Shown here: piece by piece, positions 8,071 to 17,955 of the stretch
Layout: the number at the start of each line of letters is the position of its first letter
Position numbering within the stretch: the stretch's first letter is position 1
NCBI RefSeq assembly: GCF_017874035.1
Contig: NZ_JAGGKV010000003.1
Coordinates: 1 to 64,000, forward strand
Direction of reading: 5' to 3'
Source of the DNA: Paenibacillus aceris
Lineage (GTDB): Bacteria > Bacillota > Bacilli > Paenibacillales > NBRC-103111
Length of the DNA stretch: 64,000 nt
The notes under the pieces: generated by a model
What the model was told of the DNA's origin: nothing
The model's database searches: none
Seen by the model: the letters and a program-made list of their open reading frames with translations, nothing else
Position numbers and translations under genes: made by a program

Positions 8071-8976
8071 ATGACAATACAAAGCTCTCCATACCGCATT
8101 TTGTTGTATTATAAATTCGTTAATGTGATAGATCATGAAGCATTAGCCCGGGAGCATTTGGCTTATTGCAAAAAGCTCGGCATCAAAGGTCGTATCCTGA
8201 TTGCCCCGGAAGGCATCAACGGAACCTTGTCAGGCACCATCGAGCAAACCGATGCCTACATGGCCATGATGAATCAGATGCCTCTGTTTAAAGATATGGT
8301 CTACAAAATTGACGAGAGTGAAGAACATGCTTTCAAAAAGCTGTTCGTCCGTCCAAAAAAGGAGCTCGTGACCTTCCGTCTCGAAGAAGACGTGAATCCC
8401 AACGAGTTGACCGGCACACATTTGAAGCCGAAAGATTTTTATGAAAAGCTTCAGCAAGAGGATGTTATTGTCCTGGATGGGCGCAACCATTACGAGTACG
8501 AAATCGGGCACTTCCGCGGCGCTATTCGCCCCGAGGTCGAAACGACGCGCGAATTTCCTGAATGGATTCGCAACAATCTCCAAGAATTTAAGGACAAGCC
8601 GATTCTCACTTATTGCACCGGCGGTATCCGCTGCGAGAAGCTGTCCGGCTTTCTTATTCAAGAAGGGTTCAAAGAGGTTTATCAGCTCGATGGCGGCATT
8701 GTCACCTACGGGAAAGATGAAGACGTGAAGGGCCGCCTTTTTGACGGTAAATGTTACGTGTTCGATGAGCGGATTTCGGTTCCTATTAACCGAACGGACG
8801 AGGACATCGTCGTAGGCAAATGCTACCATTGTGGCAAGCCAGAGGATCGCTACATCAACTGTGCGAACGATTTGTGCCATCTGAAGCATGTATGCTGCGA
8901 GGCTTGCGAAGAGGAGCATAACAGCTTCTGCTCCAAAGAGTGCGAAGAGAAGACGCTTAGCACGCTCGAGGCTTAA
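8071..8976 (+). CDS. trhO: tRNA uridine(34) hydroxylase (rhodanese family)
   Basis: This 301-residue enzyme makes 5-hydroxyuridine at the wobble position of tRNAs, the oxygen-dependent route to mo5U/cmo5U-type modifications. It has an N-terminal acylphosphatase-like region (1-95) and a rhodanese domain (about 120-215) with active-site C182 in [11 protein letters not shown] Cys-rich C-terminal tail (about 228-292; [23 protein letters not shown]) is typical of the Gram-positive form. AGGTGG lies about 9 bases before the ATG. It is divergent from the truncated chemoreceptor and followed by a strong terminator, so it appears monocistronic. Confidence 0.93.
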   Translation: MTIQSSPYRILLYYKFVNVIDHEALAREHLAYCKKLGIKGRILIAPEGINGTLSGTIEQTDAYMAMMNQMPLFKDMVYKIDESEEHAFKKLFVRPKKELVTFRLEEDVNPNELTGTHLKPKDFYEKLQQEDVIVLDGRNHYEYEIGHFRGAIRPEVETTREFPEWIRNNLQEFKDKPILTYCTGGIRCEKLSGFLIQEGFKEVYQLDGGIVTYGKDEDVKGRLFDGKCYVFDERISVPINRTDEDIVVGKCYHCGKPEDRYINCANDLCHLKHVCCEACEEEHNSFCSKECEEKTLSTLEA

Positions 8977-8988
8977 TATTTGCGCACA

Positions 8989-9026
8989 GACCGCTCTCTC
9001 CAACAGGAGATGGGCGGTTTTTTTTA
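8989..9026 (+). terminator. Terminator after trhO
   Basis: The stem ACCGCTCTCTCC pairs with GGAGATGGGCGGT around a four-base loop and is followed by eight T. It starts 12 bases after the trhO stop codon. Confidence 0.9.
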
Positions 9027-9149
9027 ATTTTTGTGCTGGGCACCACTTGAGATAAGACCACAACACACGCTTATTATCAGCACAATGGGACATTCGGGCA
9101 TATAAGCACCCTCAGTTGCCATTAAACCATTGCGTACTGCGTAAACGTC

Positions 9150-9196
9150 AAAAAAGAGCCCTCAACAAGTCAAATCGACTTGTCAAAGACCCTTTT
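9150..9196 (-). terminator. Terminator after hemerythrin-like gene
   Basis: A long stem (GGGTCTTTGACAAGTCG against its imperfect complement ending GAGGGCTC) is followed on the minus strand by TTTTTT. It is a few bases downstream of the hemerythrin-like stop codon. Confidence 0.85.
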
Positions 9197-9205
9197 CCTA
9201 TGTAC

Positions 9206-9736
9206 TTAAGATAATTGCTCTACAATGCGATCGGCAAGCGGGTAAACAAGCTCCTCCTCCAAAGTGAAATGCCTGAGCAGGATTAAGCAGGCCGTCATTA
9301 GCTCCGACGCCATCACATGCAAGAATTCCTCATCTATCGGCACTTTCATTGCATTCACGCCGTCTACGAATGTTTGCACAACCCTTTTAGCCAAGTCATG
9401 GTCCTGTTCCAGAACCGTAATAGAGCGAGAAACAGACAGCGCGGTTGTCGGATGCAAATAGGATTGCAGATGAGGAAACAGCTCCCCCTCCTCCCATTCC
9501 GAATGCTGTTCCAGCTCCTCCACCAGAGAAAGAATCAGATCTTGGAGTTCAATCAGCTTACACATGCCTATTGAGCAATCCTCCAGGGAGTACAAGGAAG
9601 CAGCCATCGTGCGGATTTCGGCAAGCTGCTCGCGCATCTGTAAATGTTCCTCCTTCAGGCGCTCTACGAGCATGGGAAAATAGCCCGGATCCATGATAGA
9701 CTCCCTATTCGTTTGAATGCTCAAACGGTCGTTCAT
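9206..9736 (-). CDS. Hemerythrin HHE domain protein
   Basis: The 176-residue all-helical protein carries a hemerythrin-like iron-binding pattern. Candidate diiron ligands are H31 (LKEEHLQM), H78 and E82 (LEQHSEWEEGE), H89 (LFPHL), H113 (LEQDHDLAK) and H156/E160 (LLRHFTLEEELVYP). Members bind non-haem iron and serve in oxygen, NO or iron-sulfur repair responses; the exact role here is unknown. GGAGGATG precedes the start at 9736. The gene is flanked by its own terminator and shows no operon partner. Confidence 0.88.
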   Translation of the reverse strand: MNDRLSIQTNRESIMDPGYFPMLVERLKEEHLQMREQLAEIRTMAASLYSLEDCSIGMCKLIELQDLILSLVEELEQHSEWEEGELFPHLQSYLHPTTALSVSRSITVLEQDHDLAKRVVQTFVDGVNAMKVPIDEEFLHVMASELMTACLILLRHFTLEEELVYPLADRIVEQLS

Positions 9737-9871
9737 TCCACATCCTCCTTCGCGTTTTCCTCAGAAAACTTTGATCATAAGCCGACGCAAAAAAAGCTGG
9801 CCCATTCTGCATTATCATTCTATGCAGGAAGGGTCAGCTAACATGCGAAGGAAAAATGAACGATTAGGCCA

Positions 9872-12079
9872 TTAACGAATGCGGCTTTCTGTTAATTGGA
9901 ACTGATTCATGAGCTGGAACAGGGATTGCGTAATCGCCCCGACATCTCCCGTTGTTTGGCGCACATGCAGCATATCCTGCAGCAGCTCTTGCACGGTTTG
10001 CTCCACTTCTGCGGAAATTTGGCGGTTTTCCTTGCTCACGCCAGCAACCTTTTCCATCAACGCCACCACTTCTTCTACGACCTGCGTCTTCATGGTGTCG
10101 TGGGCGCTCGCGCTGCTTAGAATTTCCGAGGCTGCCGCAACAATTTGCGTCCCTTCCCATACAACCTTGGTGCCTTCTTCCATCGAAAGGAAGGCTTCGT
10201 TCGCATGGCGCTCAATCTGCTCAATGGTGTCGTTAATTTCCGTGGTCGACTTCTTCGTCAGATCGGCCAATTTGCGAATTTCACCTGCAACGACTGCAAA
10301 GCCTTTGCCATGCTCGCCTACGCGTGCCGCTTCAATTGAAGCATTCAGGGAGAGAAGATTCGTTTGCGCCGAGATTTCTTCAATGACCTTCAGCAGCTTA
10401 GGTATTTCTTGCGTAGTCAGCAGGAAAGTTTGGATCGTACTGTTCGTTTCGGCTACCTTAGCCGAAATCTGATCCATTTTATCGCCGATGCGCCCCACTT
10501 CATCTTGGGCCACAGCTATTTGATCGGATGCTTTCTCTTCCAGCTCGCGCAGCGTGCCGCTCATATTTTGCGTAACATCCTTAGCGACGTCAATGTCCTT
10601 GAGCTGTCCGCGCAAAGAACGAATCATATTATGTATCTGGGTGCTCATGCGACCCGTCGATTGCTCTGTGGAACCTGTCGATTCATTGAGCCGATCCTGA
10701 CTGACCTGAACCTCAGACGCGGCCTGTTTGACCTGCAGCATGATGCCTTCCAGGGAATCGATCATATTGTTGATCCACTTCGCCAACTCCCTCGTTTCAT
10801 CCCCTGCAAACTCCTGCACGTGCAAGCGCTGGGTCAAGTCTCCGCTGCCTTCTGCATTTAGCCGAATGAACCTATTGATTTGGGCAAGCTGCTTGACTAC
10901 CGGCTTACTGCCTTTGCGCCTAATGATACCGGAACCAATCCAACCGTATAAAGCGCTGGCAGCTGCCATAATCGCTGCACCTATTCCACCCGCAACATGA
11001 CCGCTCAGCAGCCAGAAGCCACCCCCGGAGAGTAATATAAAACCTACAATGAATTTGAGCTGCAGACTGAACATCTTCCAATCGATACTGCGAATCCGGT
11101 ATACTTCTTCCAAATCTCCTTCGCACATCATCCCCCAAACATCCGGGCAATGCGGCAGCTGGAAGGTAACCCCTTTCCCGATAACCGCTATGTGCCGGTA
11201 ATCGGAATAACCCGGAAATTCCACGAATAGGTTACTTCCTTTGGCAATGGTCCCCGCAACGCCGGGATGAAGTTGTCCTGTCGCCGGATCTGTGAAAATA
11301 AGCTCAAGCTCTGTATGCTCCTTCACGCCAACAATACCGAAATCCGTGCGTACACCGTCTTTTAAATTATCTCCGTGCGTAAAGGTCAGATCCTCAAACC
11401 GGCTTCGGGATAACGCCGTACCCGGAGCGATTTGCTTGTTTAATACCGGCTTTGCCATAAATAAATAGTTATCGCCCGAGTCTGGATACACATGTCCGGA
11501 TTCCCGCTGAATCAGATCCCCGAGCACGTCGTTCGGCACGCGTCCGCAGATAACCCCTTTCCACTCCCCGTTCTCCATCAATGGCAAGATGAACGCCATC
11601 GTCATGGCATCGTGGAATGCCGATGTGCTGGGACCGATCTGAACGGTCAGCGGGTCCGAAAAAGGTCCAAACAAACACTTTTTCCCTGTGCGGGTCTCCT
11701 CCAACCCTTTCGCAAGCACACTTCCCGCAACATACGTCTTCCCGACATGAGATGAATACGTGGAGTAGACCACTCCTGCTTTTTCATTTAATATAAAAAT
11801 CTCCGAAAAGTCAGCTCCGCTCTTCAGCGTTGCGGCAAGCATTTTTTGAAGAGCCGTTGCATCTTGGGACAACAGCGAAGAGGCTGATGCTGATTCGGAT
11901 AACATCGTATGCAGCCTGTCAAGATGACACCAATACGTCTCTACCCAGCTTCGCAAAATTTCTGTCCGCGTATGGGCAATACCTTCGAAGATATGTTCAA
12001 CATCTTCCTTGAGATGACGATTCAGCCGATATGACCACCAGAGCGGCATCCCTTTTCCAAATCCAAGCCAATCAAACAT
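9872..12079 (-). CDS. Methyl-accepting chemotaxis protein with N-terminal sensor and TM hairpin
   Basis: The roughly 735-residue chemoreceptor has an N-terminal Cache/PDC-like sensing region (about 75-300), two adjacent membrane segments (about 340-360 and 363-386) and a HAMP-like linker. A long coiled coil with the signalling tip [21 protein letters not shown] follows near residue 573-593. No membrane segment or signal peptide precedes the sensor region, so the sensor may face the cytosol, unusual for a Cache-type receptor. The ATG at 12079 is chosen because GGGGGATGGGG precedes it; an upstream ATG at 12100 lacks a ribosome site. It signals to CheA/CheW, and its ligand is unknown. Confidence 0.85.
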   Translation of the reverse strand: MFDWLGFGKGMPLWWSYRLNRHLKEDVEHIFEGIAHTRTEILRSWVETYWCHLDRLHTMLSESASASSLLSQDATALQKMLAATLKSGADFSEIFILNEKAGVVYSTYSSHVGKTYVAGSVLAKGLEETRTGKKCLFGPFSDPLTVQIGPSTSAFHDAMTMAFILPLMENGEWKGVICGRVPNDVLGDLIQRESGHVYPDSGDNYLFMAKPVLNKQIAPGTALSRSRFEDLTFTHGDNLKDGVRTDFGIVGVKEHTELELIFTDPATGQLHPGVAGTIAKGSNLFVEFPGYSDYRHIAVIGKGVTFQLPHCPDVWGMMCEGDLEEVYRIRSIDWKMFSLQLKFIVGFILLSGGGFWLLSGHVAGGIGAAIMAAASALYGWIGSGIIRRKGSKPVVKQLAQINRFIRLNAEGSGDLTQRLHVQEFAGDETRELAKWINNMIDSLEGIMLQVKQAASEVQVSQDRLNESTGSTEQSTGRMSTQIHNMIRSLRGQLKDIDVAKDVTQNMSGTLRELEEKASDQIAVAQDEVGRIGDKMDQISAKVAETNSTIQTFLLTTQEIPKLLKVIEEISAQTNLLSLNASIEAARVGEHGKGFAVVAGEIRKLADLTKKSTTEINDTIEQIERHANEAFLSMEEGTKVVWEGTQIVAAASEILSSASAHDTMKTQVVEEVVALMEKVAGVSKENRQISAEVEQTVQELLQDMLHVRQTTGDVGAITQSLFQLMNQFQLTESRIR

Positions 12080-12250
12080 ACCCCATCCCCCTATATTCAC
12101 ATATGGTGTGAATTTTTTTTAACATTTATCTTATTCGACATTTTATAGCTGTTTTTGTTGTAAAGCAAGATAAAAATGGGAATTGTCGCAAATTTTTAAT
12201 ACAATTTGCCCTATTCGGGAGTATGTTATATTAATTTTACGTAAGATATA

Positions 12251-12279
12251 TTGACATAATTTTCTGAAAAATCTACAAT
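12251..12279 (+). promoter_or_regulatory. Sigma-A promoter for the ATP-grasp triad
   Basis: TTGACA (12251-12256), a 17-base spacer and TACAAT (12274-12279) form a near-consensus vegetative promoter about 150 bases upstream of the ATP-grasp gene start. It predicts a leader RNA of about 145 nt. The rest of 12101-12250 is AT-rich with no recognised feature. Confidence 0.75.
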
Positions 12280-12360
12280 ATAAGAAAAAAATGGTTTCAC
12301 CATCAATGAACGTTATATTTCCTGACATAACTTAAGTATTAAGATCAGAAAGAAAGGAGG

Positions 12361-12423
12361 CCTGGTTTCTACTTCGGGCCCTTATCCACATGTAGCTTCC
12401 GAAGGCATAGTCATGAAACCAGG
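12361..12423 (+). promoter_or_regulatory. Leader hairpin overlapping the Shine-Dalgarno site
   Basis: CCTGGTTTC (12361-12369) pairs with GAAACCAGG (12415-12423), and inside this CTTCGG (12372-12377) pairs with CCGAAG (12399-12404). The outer right arm overlaps the first three bases of the AGGAGG ribosome site (12421-12426) used by the gene at 12432. TGGTTTCA at 12292-12299, near the predicted RNA start, can pair with the same right arm, so two exclusive folds are possible. A second SD-like AAAGGAGG lies at 12353-12360 with no start codon at the right distance. It matches no riboswitch class I know. Confidence 0.45.
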
Positions 12424-12431
12424 AGGCTGCG

Positions 12432-13889
12432 ATGTCCAAACCCGAGAATCTGGTCACCACCCCCTATGATCCCCACCCTTTTTACGATGAAATGTTTATG
12501 AACGCCTATTCGGTTCGGCCCCATTATCAAACGGTGTTCCGTCAGTTCATGACAATGAAGGCCGGCAATTTGAACAAGCGCCAAACAGCCACTATGAAAC
12601 GGATGATGGAAGAAGGAATTACTTTCACACTCTACAGTCCTGATCAGAATGAGGCGCTTGAACGTACGATTCCTTTCGATCCAATTCCACGCATCATCCC
12701 AAGGGATGAATGGCTCAAGCTTGAAAAAGGTCTTCAGCAGCGCGTCCATGCGCTAAATTTGTTCCTCAAGGACATTTACCATGATCAATGCATCCTCAAG
12801 GATGGTATTATTCCAAGAAAAATGGTGCTCTCCAACTGTTATTTCCGACCTGAGATGATGCGTCTGTCCATTCCAAATGACGTGTACGTGACCGTTTCAG
12901 GCATCGATTTAATTCGCGATGAGCACGGTGAATATTTTGTTCTCGAAGATAATCTCCGCTCACCGTCCGGTTTTTCCTACTTATATAAAAGCCGTTCCAT
13001 CATGACGCACTTATTCCCCGAGCTTGTTTTTAGCCATTCCATCCAAGATATCGAACATAGCTTAAATGTGTTTCTATCCGCATTGCGCAGACTTAGTCCC
13101 GCCGGGAAAAAAGATCCTGTTATCGGGCTTCTAACCCCAGGCTGTTATAATTCAGCTTACTTCGAACATACGTTCCTTGCCCAGCAAATGGGGATCGAGC
13201 TTGTAGAAGGAAACGATCTCGTCGTCATCGATCATAAGGTGTACATTCGCGGCATCAAAGGACTTCGCCAAATCGATGTACTTTACCGCAGAATTGACGA
13301 TGATTTTCTAGATCCGCTTGCCTTTGACCCGAGTTCACTGCTGGGTGTCTCAGGCATCATGAATGCCTACCGCGCCGGGAACATCAACATTGTGAACGCC
13401 CCAGGCACTGGCGTGGCCGACGATAAAGCCATATATGCGTACGTCCCGGACATGATTCGCTACTATTTGAACGAGGAGCCTATCCTGAATAATGTGCCGA
13501 CATACATTCTTTCAAGACCGGACGAACGGGATCATGTACTGCAGAATCTGCACAGCATGGTCGTCAAAGAAACGTCTCTCTCCGGCGGATACGGAATGCT
13601 CATCGGACCCTCGGCTTCGGAAAGCGAGTTGGCGGATTTCAGGCAGAAGATCATCGCGAACCCTGAACGATATATCGCGCAACCCACTGTCCAGCTGTCG
13701 AGAGCCCCTGTCATGATGGACGGTCAAATGGCAGCGCGGCATATTGATCTTCGGGCCTTCGTTATCGCAGGTGAAACGATTCAAGTCATTCCCGGCGGAC
13801 TCACACGGGTAGCGCTCAAAGAAGGTTCACTCGTTGTTAATTCCTCCCAAGGCGGGGGCTGCAAAGACACATGGGTAACGAATTCATAG
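12432..13889 (+). CDS. Circularly permuted ATP-grasp protein (DUF404/DUF407)
   Basis: This 485-residue cytosolic protein belongs to the circularly permuted ATP-grasp type 2 family. Recognisable blocks are YDEMF near the N terminus, the NLFLKDIYHDQCILKDGIIP region, EDNLRSPSGFSYL, and a C-terminal VVKETSLSGGYGMLIG...PTVQLSRAPV part. Family members occur beside alpha-E and transglutaminase-like proteins and are predicted to ligate peptides or amines using ATP; no reaction has been assigned that I know of. AGGAGG lies 6 bases before the ATG. The next gene begins 31 bp after its stop. Confidence 0.88.
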   Translation: MSKPENLVTTPYDPHPFYDEMFMNAYSVRPHYQTVFRQFMTMKAGNLNKRQTATMKRMMEEGITFTLYSPDQNEALERTIPFDPIPRIIPRDEWLKLEKGLQQRVHALNLFLKDIYHDQCILKDGIIPRKMVLSNCYFRPEMMRLSIPNDVYVTVSGIDLIRDEHGEYFVLEDNLRSPSGFSYLYKSRSIMTHLFPELVFSHSIQDIEHSLNVFLSALRRLSPAGKKDPVIGLLTPGCYNSAYFEHTFLAQQMGIELVEGNDLVVIDHKVYIRGIKGLRQIDVLYRRIDDDFLDPLAFDPSSLLGVSGIMNAYRAGNINIVNAPGTGVADDKAIYAYVPDMIRYYLNEEPILNNVPTYILSRPDERDHVLQNLHSMVVKETSLSGGYGMLIGPSASESELADFRQKIIANPERYIAQPTVQLSRAPVMMDGQMAARHIDLRAFVIAGETIQVIPGGLTRVALKEGSLVVNSSQGGGCKDTWVTNS

Positions 13890-13920
13890 AGATCCACATA
13901 ACGATGGGAGGCCAGCGAAC

Positions 13921-14877
13921 ATGGTAATGATGGGACGAACAGCGGAAGCATTATTCTGGATCGGTCGGTATTCGGAAAGAACAGAGAATCATGCGAGGTT
14001 AATTGATGTGTATTACCATATTCGCGAGGAACGAGAGAGCAGCGGTCAATCTTGGAGCCGGTTAATCGATACGATCGGTGACAGGACTGCATTCATAGAG
14101 CACTACAGCAGCTTCACCGAGCAGCATGTCCTCCAGTACATTACACTCGATAAAAATAATGTGAACTCTTTGCTAGCTTGCACCAATCATGCCCGAACCA
14201 ATCTCCGCAATATTCGCGAGAAAATGCCCGCCGAGCTGTGGGATATTATGAATGGTTTATATTTGTGGCTAAAAGAAAAAGATGTCCGCGATATCACGAG
14301 CGACTCGCCGCATCTGTTTTACCGTTTCATCCGTGATAACTTATCGATGTTTCACGGGGCCGCCACTTCGGTCATGCCGCGCCAGAATGAATGGCATTTC
14401 ATTGAAGCAGGACGATATTTGGAGCGAGCGGAAAATTTGCTTCGCTTACTGCAATCCTTGTGCCAGGATTACGCCAGAGAGGAAATGTCTTCTTACCCGC
14501 TTATGCTCTCAGTGTTGAAATCGGTCAGCGGCTATGAATCGTTCCGCAGGGAATATGCGGATACCGTAAACCTAAGTAACATCATCAAGTACCTGATGCT
14601 TCATGAGGCTTTCCCGCGATCGATCAGCTACGCTTTCCAAGCGCTGGAGAAATCGTTAAAAAGCATTCAGCTTGAAGACACGGATTTGAATATGACGGTA
14701 CACAAACTCGCCAAGCTCGCAGGGAAAGTGAAAGCTAACCTTGCTTGCATGGACGAGGATGATATTTTATCCGGTAAATTGGAAATGACGATACAGGCCC
14801 TTCGGGAATCGTGCAACTTAATGGGCATGCGGATGTCCAAAGTCTTTTTTCCCTCCAGGGAGGAGGTCATTGCATGA
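13921..14877 (+). CDS. Alpha-E domain protein (DUF403)
   Basis: The 318-residue, almost wholly helical protein is of the alpha-E family. It starts with the characteristic MMGRTAEALFWIGRYSERTENHARLIDVYY and ends in long amphipathic helices. It has no known catalytic motif and is thought to partner the ATP-grasp protein. GGGAGGCCAGCGAAC precedes the ATG. The stop codon overlaps the ATG of the next gene by 4 bases (ATGA), strong evidence of translational coupling in a three-gene operon. Confidence 0.9.
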   Translation: MVMMGRTAEALFWIGRYSERTENHARLIDVYYHIREERESSGQSWSRLIDTIGDRTAFIEHYSSFTEQHVLQYITLDKNNVNSLLACTNHARTNLRNIREKMPAELWDIMNGLYLWLKEKDVRDITSDSPHLFYRFIRDNLSMFHGAATSVMPRQNEWHFIEAGRYLERAENLLRLLQSLCQDYAREEMSSYPLMLSVLKSVSGYESFRREYADTVNLSNIIKYLMLHEAFPRSISYAFQALEKSLKSIQLEDTDLNMTVHKLAKLAGKVKANLACMDEDDILSGKLEMTIQALRESCNLMGMRMSKVFFPSREEVIA

Positions 14878-15737
14878 AGAAGCTGGAGATTACGCATATC
14901 ACACGCTATTCCTATACAGAGACGGCGCAGGACAGTGTCAATGAAGTTCGTCTAACGCCGCTGACCGACAACCGTCAATCCTGCTACCATCACAGCATTA
15001 TGACCGAGCCTGTATCCGCCTTTTTTACGTATTCGGATTACTTTCATAACCGCGTGCATGCCTTCACCGTCAATAAGATCCATCGCGAGCTGACGATTAA
15101 AATGAAATCCACCGTTGTCACGCACGATAACGATAACATCCCGAGTACAGTCCTCTCGCCCTATGAGGAGAAAGCGCAGCGACTCAGCGATGATTTCCAA
15201 AATGAACATGCAGAATACCTGCTGCCCACAGGCTATACGGGGCTCACCAACGAAATCAAAGCCTATTCGGATGCCATTAACGATCAACAAGTTTCCTTAT
15301 ATGACTTGCTTAGCACCATCAATACAACGATTCATCGCGACTTCACGTATGATCCCTCCGCTACGTCCGTACAGACCACAGTGGGGGAAATGCTGAAGCT
15401 TAGACGAGGCGTGTGTCAGGACTATTCGCACTTGATGATCGCCATTTGCCGGGCTAAGGGCATACCTGCAAGATACGTGAGCGGCTATCACTTCGTCGGC
15501 GATTTGCAAGGAGGCAGCGCCGAATTTACGCAAGCCTCCCATGCCTGGGTTGAGTGCCTGATCCCAGGCAGCGGTTGGTTCGGCTATGACCCCACCAACA
15601 ACTGCGAGGTCAACTGGCGCTATATCAAGCTAGGGCATGGCCGCGACTATAACGATATCGTTCCCGTCAAAGGCGTCTATCGAGGATCCGGCGGGCAGGA
15701 CCTCGAAGTCTTCGTAGACGTTAAACTGATTGAATGA
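14874..15737 (+). CDS. Transglutaminase-like cysteine protease family protein
   Basis: The 287-residue protein has an N-terminal beta-rich bacterial transglutaminase N domain (LEITHITRYSYTE...VNEVRLTPL) and a transglutaminase core. The catalytic Cys lies in RRGVCQDYSHLMI, the His in ASHAWVECLIPGSGW and the Asp in GYDPTNN, so the triad is complete. The start at 14874 is set by GGAGGAGG upstream and the ATGA overlap with the alpha-E gene. It probably cleaves or transfers amide bonds on the product of the neighbouring ATP-grasp protein (inference). Its last 17 bases overlap the convergent GH105 gene. Confidence 0.9.
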   Translation: MKKLEITHITRYSYTETAQDSVNEVRLTPLTDNRQSCYHHSIMTEPVSAFFTYSDYFHNRVHAFTVNKIHRELTIKMKSTVVTHDNDNIPSTVLSPYEEKAQRLSDDFQNEHAEYLLPTGYTGLTNEIKAYSDAINDQQVSLYDLLSTINTTIHRDFTYDPSATSVQTTVGEMLKLRRGVCQDYSHLMIAICRAKGIPARYVSGYHFVGDLQGGSAEFTQASHAWVECLIPGSGWFGYDPTNNCEVNWRYIKLGHGRDYNDIVPVKGVYRGSGGQDLEVFVDVKLIE

Positions 15738-17940
15738 GTTCTTGCCCTGTTATCGATGTATGAAGTAAATAAGCACCTTTTGCCAATTGGTCGTGCATTT
15801 TTCTTATCTCATCGCCGGCCAACATGACGATCCCCGTCCCGTGCGTATCATTTTCGACCCAGAGCAGGTCGAATTTGTAATATGCCTCCGAGAACGAGAA
15901 ATTCGACCCACGGCACACGCCGTGTACATTGCCAAGCTCGTCCACGCTATGTTTGCTCAGACCCTGCCAAGCTTTGTCTACGGCAGCTGCGTAGGGCTCT
16001 GGCGCAGACAACCATCCATGACGCACCCCTTTTGCAAAGCCATAAGTAAACATAGCCGTGCACGAAGTTTCCTCATAGGATTCAGCATCTGTCAGCACTT
16101 GGTGCCACAATCCGTTATGCCCTTGCAAGCGAAGGTAGCCTTCGCACAGTTCTCGATAGAATGCCAGCAGCGGCTCCTGATCTTTGTGGCCGTCCGGCAA
16201 TGCTTCGAGCACTTCGGCAAGGGAGAACAAGACCCATCCGTTTCCGCGTCCCCAAGGCACATACGTAGGCGTTTCATGTTTGAAATCATACACATGGGAC
16301 ATAATTTGCAGTTCTGGCATGTAAAGATACTTTTTAAAAAGAAGAAATTGCTGAGCTGCATCGTCGATATATGTAGTTTCGCCCGATAGCTTATAGTAGC
16401 CCGCTAGAAAAGGCGTACTCATATACAAATCATCCGCCCACATCGTATCATCGCCGCGATAAAATGCCCCGTCCGTTCTTCGGATTTGCTCATTTTTCAT
16501 ATACGCTGCGATGGTTTGAAGAAGCGGCAAATAAGCGCTATTCTGCGTCTGCTCATAAAGCTCCAGAATAGCAGCTCCAAAGGCCCCGCAATCATCCAAA
16601 GAATCCAGCTCAACAAGCTGCTGATTGATTGATTGGTACCCATACTTATCGCGATCAAAAAGCGAGTACTCGTACATATTCACACATTGATCGATATGTT
16701 TCGCCGCATATTTCCGAACATCTTCCCGTCCGAGAAGCTTGGCAGTCCGCAGAAGTCCGTTTAAGGTAACACCAAGATGATAGTTCCATCTTCCAAAAAG
16801 TTTATTTTCCAAGTAAGGTCTTACGCAGAACCCCGGGCTTTCCAGCTTCCAATACACCCCGCCTTCACGGTTAACATGCAGCTTGGATAAGTCGGTTATC
16901 CCGCTCGGGGGAGCTGGAAGCGAATCATCGAAAGGTCCCAGAAACATCCAACTACCGGATGCACCTTGTACGGGATATGGAAGAAGCAAATCACGCTGTC
17001 CCCCGCCTACCCCGGCTTCAAGCGTAAAGCCCCATTGCTGTTCGCCAGTGCATGATTCCACCACAATGTCGTGGGAACCATATGAGGCCTTCCATTCGAT
17101 ATGGATATCGCCATTTCCCTGCTGGCTGAGAAGTTCATGATCATTGACCCAAATCCGGATTCCGCCGGATGTCTTCCCACTTAACGTACAAATACCCCCG
17201 CCGATCTCGCTGATGAACAGCTTGGACCATCCGTACGCTACGCTGCCTGAGCCGCTTTGCCCGAATAGACGCGTGCATCCATCGGTATCTTGAAAAAATG
17301 CTGCCCCTTCATTTGGCGTAGGATGCCACTGGATTCCCGTGCTCTCCTCCATTTGATGAATGGAAAGCTCGTTTCCTTCAGGGAATACATCTACGTCGCT
17401 TAAATCCGAATAAATCCAACCTGCTCGACCAAGCCTGCCGGCAAAAGGAGACATGAAATGAAGCGGCGCCCATTTGCTGCTGGTCGATCCAAGTTTGCAT
17501 CCGAAACCCGTTGGAGATTTTTGGATTTTGACAAGAAAGCTGTTCCAGCCTTGCAGTAAAGGGAGAACCACGGTTGTGCGAAGACTGCTGTCTCTTTCCT
17601 CCCCAATACTCGAACGGTAGACCTGCTTCCCATTAAGATAGAGGCTGGTAGGCGACTGGACGCTCATGGACAGATAACTATCCGCTCCACTGTCACTCCA
17701 TAACATAGCGTAGACATATCCATACTGTCCCAGCTTAGCTGCCGGAAATTTGGCCCTCAAGTCCAGATCGTACAAGCCTTTTTTCGTTTGGATGAAACCG
17801 TTCTCACTAAAGGCTCTCATTTGAAACGGATAAGCCGGATTATTCGCCATGTACCGATTAGCAATCGTCTCGAGCGTATCCGGGATGTTGTCTTTCATTT
17901 TATAAGCTAAGCTCGCTTCATTCGGAAAATAGGATGGCAT
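15721..17940 (-). CDS. GH105/GH88-family unsaturated uronyl hydrolase
   Basis: This 739-residue protein has an N-terminal beta-sandwich part (about 1-370) with accessory sugar-binding character and a C-terminal (alpha/alpha)6 barrel (about 385-700) of family GH105. Likely catalytic Asp residues are D448/D449 (ELDSLDDCG) and D503/D504 (WADDLYM), matching the YteR positions, and WGRGNGW at 563-569 is conserved. Such enzymes hydrate the unsaturated uronic acid left by polysaccharide lyases. No signal peptide is seen, so it acts inside the cell on imported oligosaccharides. It is the last gene of a co-directional set with 15-24 bp gaps, converging on the transglutaminase gene. Confidence 0.88.
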   Translation of the reverse strand: MPSYFPNEASLAYKMKDNIPDTLETIANRYMANNPAYPFQMRAFSENGFIQTKKGLYDLDLRAKFPAAKLGQYGYVYAMLWSDSGADSYLSMSVQSPTSLYLNGKQVYRSSIGEERDSSLRTTVVLPLLQGWNSFLVKIQKSPTGFGCKLGSTSSKWAPLHFMSPFAGRLGRAGWIYSDLSDVDVFPEGNELSIHQMEESTGIQWHPTPNEGAAFFQDTDGCTRLFGQSGSGSVAYGWSKLFISEIGGGICTLSGKTSGGIRIWVNDHELLSQQGNGDIHIEWKASYGSHDIVVESCTGEQQWGFTLEAGVGGGQRDLLLPYPVQGASGSWMFLGPFDDSLPAPPSGITDLSKLHVNREGGVYWKLESPGFCVRPYLENKLFGRWNYHLGVTLNGLLRTAKLLGREDVRKYAAKHIDQCVNMYEYSLFDRDKYGYQSINQQLVELDSLDDCGAFGAAILELYEQTQNSAYLPLLQTIAAYMKNEQIRRTDGAFYRGDDTMWADDLYMSTPFLAGYYKLSGETTYIDDAAQQFLLFKKYLYMPELQIMSHVYDFKHETPTYVPWGRGNGWVLFSLAEVLEALPDGHKDQEPLLAFYRELCEGYLRLQGHNGLWHQVLTDAESYEETSCTAMFTYGFAKGVRHGWLSAPEPYAAAVDKAWQGLSKHSVDELGNVHGVCRGSNFSFSEAYYKFDLLWVENDTHGTGIVMLAGDEIRKMHDQLAKGAYLLHTSITGQELIQSV

Positions 17941-17955
17941 CCTGCTGCACCTCCA

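Noticed and set aside
8230..9093. 287-codon minus-strand frame covering trhO and its terminator
   Set aside because: It runs through the trhO terminator hairpin and lies opposite a conserved enzyme; no recognisable protein features.
12286..12431. T-box or known metabolite riboswitch
   Set aside because: I see no T-box sequence, specifier loop or core of a known riboswitch class; only simple alternative hairpins.
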